64,000 nt of DNA from CAWEWH01 sp963812775 (GTDB taxonomy: Bacteria; Pseudomonadota; Alphaproteobacteria; Rhizobiales; Beijerinckiaceae). Below, in pieces: positions 30,486 through 38,294 of this stretch. The position numbers and the translations under genes were made by a program. The stretch is from the NCBI GenBank assembly GCA_963812775.1, contig CAWEWH010000005.1:186001-250000 (forward strand), read 5' to 3'. How positions within the stretch are numbered: the first letter of the stretch is position 1; each line of letters begins with the position of its first letter. A model generated the notes under the pieces. That model was not told the origin of the DNA. It made no database searches and worked only from the letters and a program-made list of their open reading frames with translations.

Positions 30486-31384
30486 ATGCAGGTCGCAAAG
30501 ACCCTTTTTGGTGCCCTGATCGCAAGTTGCCTCGCGCTGCCGGCCGCGGCCGAGACGGTCGGCCGCGCCGCCGCCGTCAACCCCACCTCGACCGGCCAGC
30601 CGCCAGGCGGGACGCAGCGCACGCTGAAGCTCGGCAGCGATGTGGTCCACCGCGAACGGGTCGTCACCACCAGCTCCGGCTCGCTGCAATTCTTTTCGTC
30701 GACAGCACGACCATCAATATCGGACCGAACAGCGACCTCGTCATCGACGACTTCGTCTATCGGCCGGGCGGCGGCCGCATGGCCGCCACGCTGACGAAGG
30801 GCGTGCTGCGCTTCGTCGGCGGCCAGATCAGCCACGGTGAAGGCGCCAGCATCCGCACGCCGGTGGCCACCATCGGCATTCGCGGCGGTGTCGCCAGCGT
30901 CCGCCATGGCCGCCTCGGTTCGGAAGTCACGTCCGGCTTCGGCGTCATAACGGTGACGAGCGCCAAGGGCTCGACCGTGCTGAGCCGGCCAGGATTCACC
31001 GTGCAGGTGGCGCCGGACGGAACCATCGGCACCGTGACGCGGGTCGCGCAGGCGAGCGTCGATGCCGTGTTGGCCGAGACGCTGAGCCGCGGCCGCCAGA
31101 CCGGCGGTGCCGCGCGTCGGCCGAACGATATCCTCGCCCTCAATGCCGGCCTCGGCCAGACGAACCGCAACCTCGATCGCTGCCTGCAGCCCCTGCAGCC
31201 GCGGCTCGCGACGCAGCCTCCACCGGCCGCGTGCGAGGCCCTGCCAGACCGCACGCTCGAACTGCACCGCCTCGTTCAAGACGGCGCCCAGCTCGGCCAG
31301 CGCGTCTCGGCCGACATCATCACGCAGCCGACCGTCAATCCAACGGGACCATCGGGTCCGATCATTCTGCGCCAGCGGCCCTGA
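30486..31384 (+). pseudogene. FecR-domain exported protein, interrupted by a one-base frameshift
   Basis: The first frame starts at the ATG at 30486 with a signal peptide (LFGALIASCLALPAAAETVG) and runs to TTSSGSLQF. From about 30692 the reading continues in another frame as LFVDSTTINIGPNSDLVIDDFVYRPGG, then GGQISHGEGASIRTPVATIGIRGG. Inserting one base in the GCAATTCTTTT stretch restores one protein of about 300 residues. The LQFLFVDSTTINIGPNSDLVIDDFVY segment matches FecR-type beta repeats. No sigma factor or TonB receptor lies near, so it is not a classic FecIR signalling unit. The C-terminal part contains paired cysteines (RCLQPLQ, AACEALP). Confidence 0.75.
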
Positions 31385-31443
31385 GCTTCAGCGGGCAGCA
31401 TCGACGATTTGGCGTCACAGGCGGGAACCGCTAGACGAGCGGC

Positions 31444-32466
31444 ATGGTGCCGCTTTCCGTGCTCGATCTGTCGTTCGTGGTGTCCGGCGTGCCGGCCGCC
31501 GTGTCCCTGCACAACACGATCGACCTGGCACGCTTTGCCGACGAGCTCGGCTACCGGCGCTACTGGCTGGCCGAGCATCACAATCTGCCCTCGGTGGCGA
31601 GCCCGGCACCCGAGATCATGATCGGCCAGGTGGCGTCGACGACCAAGCGGCTGCGCGTCGGTTCCGGCGGCGTGATGCTTCCCAACCATGCTCCGCTCAT
31701 GGTGGCGGAGCGGTTCAAAATGCTCGAGGCGCTGTTCCCGGGACGCATCGACCTCGGCATCGGCCGCGCACCCGGCACCGATCCGGTCACAACCTTCGCG
31801 CTGCGCCGCCACCAGCAGCCAGAGACCGACGACGATTTCCTGCAGCGGCTGCAGGAACTCGTGCTGTTCGAGACCGGCGGTTTTCCGGAGCGCCATCCGT
31901 TCCGCACCATTGCGGCCATGCCGACGGGCGTCACCTTGCCGCCCATCTGGCTGCTTGGATCGAGCGACTACAGCGCCCAGCTCTCGGCCGCCGCAGGCCT
32001 CGGCTTTGCGTTCGCGCATCACTTTGCCTCCTATGATGCGCGCATCGCCCTCCTCACCTATCGCGAGCGCTTCAAGCCATCGATATGGCTCGCCGTGCCT
32101 CAGGCGATCCTCGCCATCGCGGCCATCTGCGCCGAGACGCAGGAGGAGGCGGAGCGGCTCGCGTCCAGCGCCCGGCTGAACTCGGTGAGGCGCGCCCACG
32201 GCGAGTACAGGCCGATCCCGTCGCCCGAGGAAGCCGCCAGTTACGACTACTCCCCGGCCGACCTGGAGACGATCCGCCGAAGCGGCAGCCGCTTGTTTGT
32301 GGGGACGCCGGCGATGCTGAAGGAAAAAATTTTGGCTTTCGTGGACGAGACGCAAGCCGATGAGGTGATGATCACGACGGCCATCCACGACCATCAGGCG
32401 CGGCGGAAGTCCTACGAGCTTCTGGCTGAAGCCTTCGCGCTCGAGCGCGCGCCCGTCGCCGCTTGA
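31444..32466 (+). CDS. LLM class flavin-dependent oxidoreductase
   Basis: 340 residues of the bacterial luciferase-like (MsnO8-type) TIM-barrel family. Landmarks are LARFADELGYRRYWLAEHHNLPSVASPAPEIMIGQVASTT, LRVGSGGVMLPNHAPLMVAERFKMLEALFPGRIDLGIGRAPGTD, and PPIWLLGSSDYSAQLSAAAGLGFAFAHHF. Such enzymes use FMNH2 and O2; the substrate is unknown. It stands as a single gene downstream of the FecR-like gene and is convergent with the 56-aa membrane protein. Two further luciferase-family genes lie later in the window (41673 and 49858). Confidence 0.9.
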   Translation: MVPLSVLDLSFVVSGVPAAVSLHNTIDLARFADELGYRRYWLAEHHNLPSVASPAPEIMIGQVASTTKRLRVGSGGVMLPNHAPLMVAERFKMLEALFPGRIDLGIGRAPGTDPVTTFALRRHQQPETDDDFLQRLQELVLFETGGFPERHPFRTIAAMPTGVTLPPIWLLGSSDYSAQLSAAAGLGFAFAHHFASYDARIALLTYRERFKPSIWLAVPQAILAIAAICAETQEEAERLASSARLNSVRRAHGEYRPIPSPEEAASYDYSPADLETIRRSGSRLFVGTPAMLKEKILAFVDETQADEVMITTAIHDHQARRKSYELLAEAFALERAPVAA

Positions 32467-32487
32467 GACCGGGGCTTGAGGGGCGGC

Positions 32488-32658
32488 TCAGAGGATCGAC
32501 GCGAGGACGTTCGCCACGCCGGTCGACAGGCTGTTCCAGACGACGACACCGGCAACCCCGACCCACACGAGGCTGACGAGGCCGCCCAGCGCGAAGGCCG
32601 AGGCCATCGGGTGATGGGCGACGAACGGGATGCGATGAACGGCGTGACTGGATGCCAT
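32488..32658 (-). CDS. 56-residue single-pass membrane protein, unknown function
   Basis: This short ORF has a strong GGAGGG RBS and an ATG at 32658. The product starts MASSHAVHRIPFVAHHP and has one long hydrophobic segment (ALGGLVSLVWVGVAGVVVW, about residues 24-42). I recognise no family. Upstream lies a full CtrA-type box (32679-32693) and a 14-base element that also occurs upstream of the orphan parA at 44698. That conserved upstream sequence argues strongly that the ORF is expressed. Confidence 0.7.
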   Translation of the reverse strand: MASSHAVHRIPFVAHHPMASAFALGGLVSLVWVGVAGVVVWNSLSTGVANVLASIL

Positions 32659-32676
32659 AGAGACCCTCCCTCGTAT

Positions 32677-32702
32677 GGTTAACCCGGGGTTAATGGCTCT
32701 GG
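32677..32702 (-). promoter_or_regulatory. CtrA-type box and shared upstream element of the 56-aa gene
   Basis: On the gene strand the region reads CCAGAGCCATTAAC followed by CCCGGGTTAACCATA; TTAA (32690-32693) and TTAA (32679-32682) are seven bases apart, fitting the CtrA consensus TTAA-N7-TTAAC. The 14-base CCAGAGCCATTAAC recurs upstream of parA, as does GTTAACCATA. The box ends about 20 bases before the start codon, close enough to the RBS to suggest repression or overlap with the transcription start. Confidence 0.65.
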
Positions 32703-32768
32703 TTCAGCCCCGATGTGCGCTGCCGCACACGACAGCAAATTCAGCAGCTTAGGGGCACCACGGAGGGG

Positions 32769-34595
32769 CTATCGCCCCCTCAAGGCGAAGCTCGGGGCCG
32801 ATTGCCGCGGCATGGCGCCGACCGGCGGCGCCAGGCTGGCCATCGCGCCGGGCTTCGGGATGCTGGCGGCCGGGGTGGGGGGTCGCTCCGGTGCAACCGT
32901 CTCGGCCAGTTGCTCCATGAGGCGCGAGCCATCGTCGAGTTTCGGCCCGTTGCTCATGCTGGCGCCGCGCCAGCGGTCCACGACATTGGCCAGGAAATCC
33001 TTGCTGAGCTCGGCGCCCGCGGTCCGCGGTCCGCCCCCCAGTGCCTCGCCGCGGGGGATGAATTCCTGGGGCAGTTCCATGAAATGCAGCCGCGTCGGCA
33101 GCGCCACGCCCTCCCCGAAGGCGAAGACTTCGCGCGTCCCGAGCGACGACACGAATTCGAGCAGCCGCGAGCCGGCGTCGGAGACCGCGGCCTTGACGAT
33201 GGCCTGGTCGCGGTCGTTCGCGAGCCGCATGGCGAAGATGGTGCTGCACTGGGAGATGATGGTCTGATCGAGCTCCGCCGGGCGCTGCGTGATCAACGAC
33301 AGGAAGACGCCGTACTTGCGGCCTTCCTTGGCGATGCGCGACAGCGCCTTGCGGGTCGGGCCGAAGCCAATGGAGCGGTCGGCCGGCGCGTAGCGGTGGG
33401 CCTCCTCGCACACGAAGAGGATCGGGGCGGCGCCGTCGCTCCACAGGCCGAACTCGAAAGCCATGCGGCCGAGCACCGAGATGATGCTGTCGACCACCTC
33501 GGACGGGAAGCCGGCGAGCTGGATCAGCGTCATCGGCTTGCCGTTGGTAGGCAGGCGGAAGATATCGCTCAGCACGTCCGGCATGCTGTCGCCGCCGACA
33601 TTGGCGTTGTCGAAGATGAAGCCGTAGCGCGGATCGTTGCGCACCGTTTCGATGCGCGTCATCAGGTTGTGGTACTGCATCCACGAGGAGCGGTTCTCGA
33701 GCTTGCCCATCCGGGCGTTGATGAGGCCGATGAGATCCTCGATGCGATAGGGCACGGGCGTGTCGGGCGTGTAGCCGGTGCCGCGCGCGTTCTTGCGCAG
33801 CGTCGTGAAGCCGTTGGCGGCGCGGCTCGCCGCCAGGTTGTTCTTGGCGATGGGGATGAGCTCGGCCAGGATGCCGATCTCCTCCTCCGAACCCTTGCGC
33901 GCCCGGAAGATCACATCGACGATTTCTTCGAGGTTGAAGAGCCAGAACGGCAGCTTGAGATTCTTGGGGTTGAGGATGCGGGCCCGATCCTCGAAGGAGC
34001 GGCCGTATTCGTTGTGCGGGTCGATAAGGATGACGCGCAGATCCTGCCGCGCTTCGAGCACCTGGCGCAGCAGGCAGACGACGCCGCTCGATTTACCGAC
34101 GCCGGTGGAGCCGAGCACCGCGAAGTGCTTGCTCAGCATGGCATTCACGTCGACATAGGCCTTGACCGAGCGATCCTGCTGCAATTCCCCGATGTCGATG
34201 CTGTTGGGATTGGGCGGGTTGAACATGGCGCGCAGCTCGGCGCTCGAGAGCACGCGCGCCGGATCGCCGATGGCCGGATAGTCGGTGACCCCGCGATGGA
34301 AATGGATCTCGCCGCTCGGACGACTCCTGATCTCGCCGAGCAGATCGAGCTGGCCGATCGCATCGGCGTCCGCCGCGCCGCCGCGCGCGGCCGGATGCGA
34401 AACCTCGGCGATCACCGCGACGAGCACCGACTTGCCCGTGCTGATGCCGACATACTTGCCGACCGTCGCCCGCGTGGCGTCCGAGACGGCGCCTCGTCCT
34501 TGCGGCAGCCGCACCGTGGCGCCCGAGCGCGACACCGACGTGATGGTGCCGATCGGCTCGCCGCTCGTGGCGTGTTGGGCGGTTTCATCGTCCAT
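32769..34595 (-). CDS. HerA-like ATPase (DUF87)
   Basis: 608 residues from the ATG at 34595 (GGGAG upstream); an upstream in-frame start gives an implausible N-terminus. An N-terminal HAS-barrel region (GTITSVSRSGATVRL...VGKYVGISTG) precedes Walker A GSTGVGKSS (162-170), IDPHNEYGRSFEDRA, and the Walker B-like LFVCEEAHRYAP. FGPTRKALSRIAKEGRKYGVFLSLITQRPAELDQTIISQCSTIFAMRL is the sensor/arginine-finger part of the FtsK-HerA clan. HerA-type motors translocate DNA, often with a NurA nuclease or a Sir2-like partner; no such partner is adjacent here. Confidence 0.9.
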   Translation of the reverse strand: MDDETAQHATSGEPIGTITSVSRSGATVRLPQGRGAVSDATRATVGKYVGISTGKSVLVAVIAEVSHPAARGGAADADAIGQLDLLGEIRSRPSGEIHFHRGVTDYPAIGDPARVLSSAELRAMFNPPNPNSIDIGELQQDRSVKAYVDVNAMLSKHFAVLGSTGVGKSSGVVCLLRQVLEARQDLRVILIDPHNEYGRSFEDRARILNPKNLKLPFWLFNLEEIVDVIFRARKGSEEEIGILAELIPIAKNNLAASRAANGFTTLRKNARGTGYTPDTPVPYRIEDLIGLINARMGKLENRSSWMQYHNLMTRIETVRNDPRYGFIFDNANVGGDSMPDVLSDIFRLPTNGKPMTLIQLAGFPSEVVDSIISVLGRMAFEFGLWSDGAAPILFVCEEAHRYAPADRSIGFGPTRKALSRIAKEGRKYGVFLSLITQRPAELDQTIISQCSTIFAMRLANDRDQAIVKAAVSDAGSRLLEFVSSLGTREVFAFGEGVALPTRLHFMELPQEFIPRGEALGGGPRTAGAELSKDFLANVVDRWRGASMSNGPKLDDGSRLMEQLAETVAPERPPTPAASIPKPGAMASLAPPVGAMPRQSAPSFALRGR

Positions 34596-34935
34596 CGAGC
34601 GTGCTCCCGGAACAGCCGGCGCACATGGCGCGCCAGCGAGCCACGACCATGGCGGGCCTGCCGCCTCCGATCGGTTAATCGGTTTTTCGACAATTGGAGG
34701 CATCCGGGCTTCCCCGAAAATTTGGTTAAAGTTGCAACAATCGGCCCGCAGAACGCGCCGCCGCGTCAGTGAAGCGCCCACGAACCGCTTGTCGGCTCTG
34801 GGCAATCGGCCGCCCGGGCGGCCGCGACGAGCAGGTCAGGGCCGCGCCGGACGCATCGCGGCCCTGGCGCAAGTCGTGTGCAAAACGTCTAAAACCGACA
34901 GCGCTCGCTTAAGAACTTCGGCGAAGGAGGCTCCC
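34596..34935. other. divergent promoter region, herA-like / dienelactone hydrolase
   Basis: About 340 bases with no gene. Two TTAA half-sites (near 34676 and 34727) and the AT-rich patch GAAAATTTGGTTAAAG lie closer to the herA side. A GC palindrome (GGCCGCCCGGGCGGCC) is at about 34808. No complete CtrA box was found. Confidence 0.4.
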
Positions 34936-35805
34936 ATGGATCACCGCATCATCGCGCTCTACGACAGTTTCACGCACGGCCGCATGAGCCGGCGCGCCTT
35001 TCTCGACCGCCTCGCCGCGCTGGCGGGTGGCGTTGCTGCGGCGTCTGCTATTCTGCCGCTCCTGCAGAACAATTACGCCCTCGCCCAGACGGTGCCGGAG
35101 GGCGATGCGCGCATTGCCGCCGAAGCCTTTACGATCCCCGGCGTGCAGGGCCTCGGCGGCTATCTGGTGAAACCCAAGGCTGGCACGCGCAGTCCCGCCG
35201 TCGTCGTCATCCACGAGAACCGCGGCCTCAATCCGCACATCAAGGACGTCGCCCGACGCCTCGGCACGGAAGGCTTCCTGGCACTCGCGGTCGACTATTT
35301 GAGCCCGATCGGCGGCACGCCGGACGACCAGGACAAGGCGCGCGATATGATCGGCACCCTGAAGGCGCCCGACGTGGTCGCCTCGTCGCGCGCGACAGTC
35401 GCGGCGCTCAAGGCGCATCCCAATTCTATCGGCAAGGTCGGGGCCGTCGGCTTCTGCTGGGGCGGCGGACAGGTCAACGCGCTTGCGGTGGCGGAGCCGA
35501 CCCTCGATGCCGGCGTCGCCTATTACGGGCGCCAGCCGCCCGCCGATGGCGTCCCCAACATCAAGGCGCCGCTGCTTTTGCACTATGCAGGGAACGATGA
35601 GGCCATCAACGGCGGCATTCCCATCTATGAAGAGGCGCTGAAGAAGGCGGGCAAGACCTATGAGATGTACCTCTACCCGAACGTCTATCACGCCTTCAAC
35701 AACGATACCGCCGCGACGCGCTACAACAAGGAGGCGGCCGACCTCGCCTGGGGCCGCACCATCGCGTTCTTCAAGAAGCACCTCGGCGAGACGGGACGCA
35801 CGTAG
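34936..35805 (+). CDS. dienelactone hydrolase family protein, Tat-type leader
   Basis: 289 residues with a GGAGG-type RBS. The N-terminus MSRRAFLDRLAALAGGVAAASAI, preceded by a short stretch, resembles a twin-arginine signal. The alpha/beta-hydrolase core shows PAVVVIHENRGLNPHIKDVARRLG, the nucleophile cysteine in VGFCWGGGQVNAL, aspartate in YAGNDEAINGG, and histidine in YPNVYHAFNND, the Cys-Asp-His set of dienelactone hydrolases. Classical members open carboxymethylenebutenolide in chlorocatechol breakdown; exported ones are broader esterases. The adjacent CoA-transferase pair on the other strand fits aromatic catabolism. Confidence 0.9.
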   Translation: MDHRIIALYDSFTHGRMSRRAFLDRLAALAGGVAAASAILPLLQNNYALAQTVPEGDARIAAEAFTIPGVQGLGGYLVKPKAGTRSPAVVVIHENRGLNPHIKDVARRLGTEGFLALAVDYLSPIGGTPDDQDKARDMIGTLKAPDVVASSRATVAALKAHPNSIGKVGAVGFCWGGGQVNALAVAEPTLDAGVAYYGRQPPADGVPNIKAPLLLHYAGNDEAINGGIPIYEEALKKAGKTYEMYLYPNVYHAFNNDTAATRYNKEAADLAWGRTIAFFKKHLGETGRT

Positions 35806-35810
35806 GCGAG

Positions 35811-36482
35811 CTAGGCAACCACCATCGGCTTGAAGTCGGGCGCCACGGCGAGCGGGCAGCCGGTAGCGGCCCGCACCTCGTCCACGCTGACACCGGGCGC
35901 GATCTCGAGCAACTGAAAGGCGTCGCCGGTGGGCCGGAAAAGGCCGAGCTCGGTGACCACGAGCGTGACGACGCCGCGCGCCGTCTCGGGAATGCTGCAG
36001 CGCTCGACCAGCCGCGGGGCGCCGGCGCGCGTGCGGTGCTCCAGGATGACGAACACGTGCTTGGCGCAGGCCGCCAGATCCATGGCGCCGCCAATGCCCC
36101 CGCCCTTGGCGCCCTTCACCTTCCAGTTGGCGAAGTCGCCGTTTGCGGCCGCCTCGTAGGCGCCGAGCACGGTCACGTCGATGCGGCCGCTGCGGATCAT
36201 CGCAAAGGCATCGGCGTGATGCACGATCGCTGCGCCCGGCCTCAGCGTGACACTCTGGCCGCCGGCATTGACGAGATGCCGGTCTTCCTTGCCGGGCTCG
36301 GCCAGCGGCCCGTAGCCGACGACGCCGTTCTCCGCGTGATAGATCACTTCGGTGTCGCCGAGATCCGTGTTGGAGCAGAGCGTCGGCATGCCGACCCCGA
36401 GATTGACGATCCAGCCGTCCTGGAACTCGCGCGCCAGGCGGTCGGCCATTTGCTGGCGCGACAATCCCCTCTTCTCGCTCAT
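35811..36482 (-). CDS. 3-oxoacid CoA-transferase subunit B
   Basis: 223 residues. The catalytic glutamate is in EVIYHAENGVVGYGP (E51), the ENG motif of family I CoA-transferases. MPTLCSNTDLGDT, AFAMIRSGRIDVTVLGAYE and GGIGGAMDLAACAKHVFVILEH are further landmarks, and the spacing matches PcaJ/ScoB-type subunits. With subunit A it moves CoA from succinyl-CoA to a 3-oxoacid such as 3-oxoadipate or acetoacetate. Start and stop overlap the A subunit by four bases (ATGA), giving coupled translation and equal stoichiometry. Confidence 0.94.
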   Translation of the reverse strand: MSEKRGLSRQQMADRLAREFQDGWIVNLGVGMPTLCSNTDLGDTEVIYHAENGVVGYGPLAEPGKEDRHLVNAGGQSVTLRPGAAIVHHADAFAMIRSGRIDVTVLGAYEAAANGDFANWKVKGAKGGGIGGAMDLAACAKHVFVILEHRTRAGAPRLVERCSIPETARGVVTLVVTELGLFRPTGDAFQLLEIAPGVSVDEVRAATGCPLAVAPDFKPMVVA

Positions 36483-37210
36483 CGCGCCACCTCGAGCGGC
36501 GGCGGCTGCCAGATGGCATCGGCCGTCAACTGCACCAGCCGATGGACGAAGATGCCGGACGTGTGCACGTGATCGGGATCGATGCCGCCCACCGGCACGA
36601 CCTCCTCCTCCACCTCGACGATCGTCACCTTGGCGGCCATGGCCATGAGCGGATTGAAGTTGCGCTGCGCCAGCCGGAACTGCAGGTTGCCGAAGGCATC
36701 GGCGCGATGCGCCCGCACGAACGCATAGTCGACCGGCAGCGCGTATTCGAGAAGATAGTCGCGGCCGTTAAAGCGGCGCGTCTCGCGCCCGTCCGCGAGT
36801 TCCGTGCCGACGGCGGCCGGCGTGTAGAAGGCCGGGATGCCGGCTCCCGCCGCCCGCAGGCGCTCCGCCAAGGTGCCCTGCGGCACAAGCTCGGCCTCGA
36901 TGAGGCCGGCCTCATAATATTTGGTCAGCGGCAGCACGACGGAGGCCCGCGTCGCCGCCGTGAACGAGCAGATCACTTTCGTCAACTGACCGTTGGTGAT
37001 CAGCAGGCCAGGGTCGGGCACGCCACGCGCGTCACCGCCACCCGTCGCGTTGACGATGCAGGTCAGGCCCTTGGCGCCTTGCTCGCGCAGCGCCTTGATC
37101 AGGTTGAAGGGCGTGCCGACCGCCGAAAAGCCGCCGATGGCGATCGTCGCGCCGTCCGGGATGTCGCCAACGGCATCGGCAAAATTCGCAACCAGCTTCG
37201 ACTTGCGCAT
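36479..37210 (-). CDS. 3-oxoacid CoA-transferase subunit A
   Basis: 243 residues from the ATG at 37210, with an ATG three codons upstream as the alternative. The glycine-rich CoA-binding loop ATIAIGGFSAVGTPFNLIKAL is near the N-terminus, with later FGNLQFRLAQRNFNPLMAMAAKVTIVEVEE and the subunit end GGIDPDHVHTSGIFVHRLVQ, as in PcaI/ScoA. It forms the heteromeric transferase with the downstream B subunit and stands first in the pair. Upstream lies the compound B-A repeat at 37304, not a recognisable promoter. Confidence 0.94.
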   Translation of the reverse strand: MRKSKLVANFADAVGDIPDGATIAIGGFSAVGTPFNLIKALREQGAKGLTCIVNATGGGDARGVPDPGLLITNGQLTKVICSFTAATRASVVLPLTKYYEAGLIEAELVPQGTLAERLRAAGAGIPAFYTPAAVGTELADGRETRRFNGRDYLLEYALPVDYAFVRAHRADAFGNLQFRLAQRNFNPLMAMAAKVTIVEVEEEVVPVGGIDPDHVHTSGIFVHRLVQLTADAIWQPPPLEVAR

Positions 37211-37303
37211 GCGCCGCAACTCCCCGAGGCCGGCGCCCCGCCCGGCGCTGTCCGCATGCCGGACGAGAGCGACGCGCCTCTTTCGCCTTCGGCTTGTACA
37301 TGG

Positions 37304-37475
37304 CTAGTGTCGCGATTCCAAAATTCGCATGATCTTGATGGAAGCCCCGTAGCGAATTTTGGAATCAAAGCGACACTAGCAGAGATTGTTTCTAGTGTGC
37401 TTTCGAATTTGAAGTTCGCGAGGTCGCTGATCCAGGCAATATAGCGAACTTCAAATTCGGCACACTAGTGTCGCG
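37304..37475. repeat. compound palindromic element, B then A
   Basis: Palindrome B (37304-37379) and palindrome A (37392-37468) are each bounded by CTAG and separated by 12 bases. B pairs CTAGTGTCGCGATTCCAAAA with its complement at the right edge. The final CTAG (37465) immediately begins CTAGTGTCGCG, the start of another B, hinting at a lost further copy. It lies between the CoA-transferase and ABM genes. Confidence 0.85.
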
Positions 37476-37500
37476 TTCGATCGTCAACCGGGAGGAAGCC

Positions 37501-37809
37501 ATGATCCACGTCATCGCCGTCATCACCGCCAAGCCAGGCCAGCGCGACAAGCTGCTCAGCGAGTTTCGCGCCAACGTCCCGGCGGTGCGCGCCGAGACGG
37601 GTTGCATCGAATACGGCGCCGCCGTCGACACGGATGTGTTCGGCGCCAACCAGAAAATGTTCGGCGACGACGCCTTTGTGGTGATCGAGAAGTGGGAAAG
37701 CCCCGAGGCGCTCAAGGCGCACGCGGTGGCCCCGCACATGAAGGCCTATTCAGCCAAGACGAAGGACATGGTGGCCGGCCGGGCGATCCATATCGTGTCG
37801 CCGACGTGA
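37501..37809 (+). CDS. antibiotic biosynthesis monooxygenase (ABM) family protein
   Basis: 102 residues from the ATG at 37501 with a GGAGGAAG RBS. The single ABM/quinol-monooxygenase ferredoxin-like domain is clear: MIHVIAVITAKPGQRDKLLSEF, ETGCIEYGAAVD, FVVIEKWESPEALKAHAVAPHMKAY, and a C-terminal strand. Members act as small cofactor-free oxygenases on quinol-like compounds or as stress proteins. It probably depends on a promoter within or next to the repeat element. Confidence 0.88.
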   Translation: MIHVIAVITAKPGQRDKLLSEFRANVPAVRAETGCIEYGAAVDTDVFGANQKMFGDDAFVVIEKWESPEALKAHAVAPHMKAYSAKTKDMVAGRAIHIVSPT

Positions 37810-37857
37810 CCGGGAGCGGTGAGGCGAGAAGGAACGTTTCGATGGCTCAGACTCATT

Positions 37858-37881
37858 GCGGCCGCCCGCTGGGGCGGCCGC
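37858..37881. terminator. GC-rich hairpin between ABM and Gly/Tyr genes
   Basis: A perfect 10-bp stem GCGGCCGCCC/GGGCGGCCGC with loop GCTG lies between two convergent genes. No T-tract follows, so Rho-independent termination is uncertain. Confidence 0.5.
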
Positions 37882-37902
37882 GCAGAGACTATCGCCTTCA
37901 GC

Positions 37903-38127
37903 TTAGTAGCCGTAGGAATAGTTGTAATAGCGCTTACGGTAGTACTTCGGATAGTACGAGTACGAGTGGCCGTAAGAGTAGGTCGGGTACGAGTAGGTGT
38001 AGGTGTTGTAGTAGTTGTTGTAGCCATAGCCGTAGCCGTAGCCATAGCCGCCGGCCTGAGCCGGGGCGGCGCCGAGGATCGCAACCGAAGCGGCGGCGGC
38101 CAGGGCGAGAGCAGTGATCTTCTTCAT
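37903..38127 (-). CDS. small secreted Gly/Tyr-repeat protein
   Basis: 74 residues from the ATG at 38127. A clean signal peptide (MKKITALALAAAASVAILGAAPAQA) is followed by a repetitive mature part of Tyr, Gly, Ser and Asn, for example GGYGYGYGYGYNNYYNTYTY, then SYYPKYYRKRYYNYSYGY with a basic patch. The mature chain is roughly half tyrosine. Similar small Tyr/Gly proteins in rhizobia are of unknown function. It may form cross-linked, adhesive or surface material, but that is inference. A purine-rich AGGGA lies before the start. Confidence 0.75.
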   Translation of the reverse strand: MKKITALALAAAASVAILGAAPAQAGGYGYGYGYGYNNYYNTYTYSYPTYSYGHSYSYYPKYYRKRYYNYSYGY

Positions 38128-38294
38128 GGCGGTAGTCCCTTTGCTGTGCGAGGCTGGCAGATGCCCCTCGCTGACGATGCTGTTATGCCCCGCCCGGAAC
38201 TTTGCTGCGGTGCGCCCAAACACGCGTCGTAAGCCATTGAATCTGCTCCACTTGAACCCACCCACCCCGCCGCGCCACAAACAAGGTTGAGCCC

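Noticed and set aside
32715..34772. 685-codon plus-strand ORF over the HerA-like gene
   Set aside because: Shadow of the real minus-strand gene; low-complexity Arg/His/Asp-rich protein.
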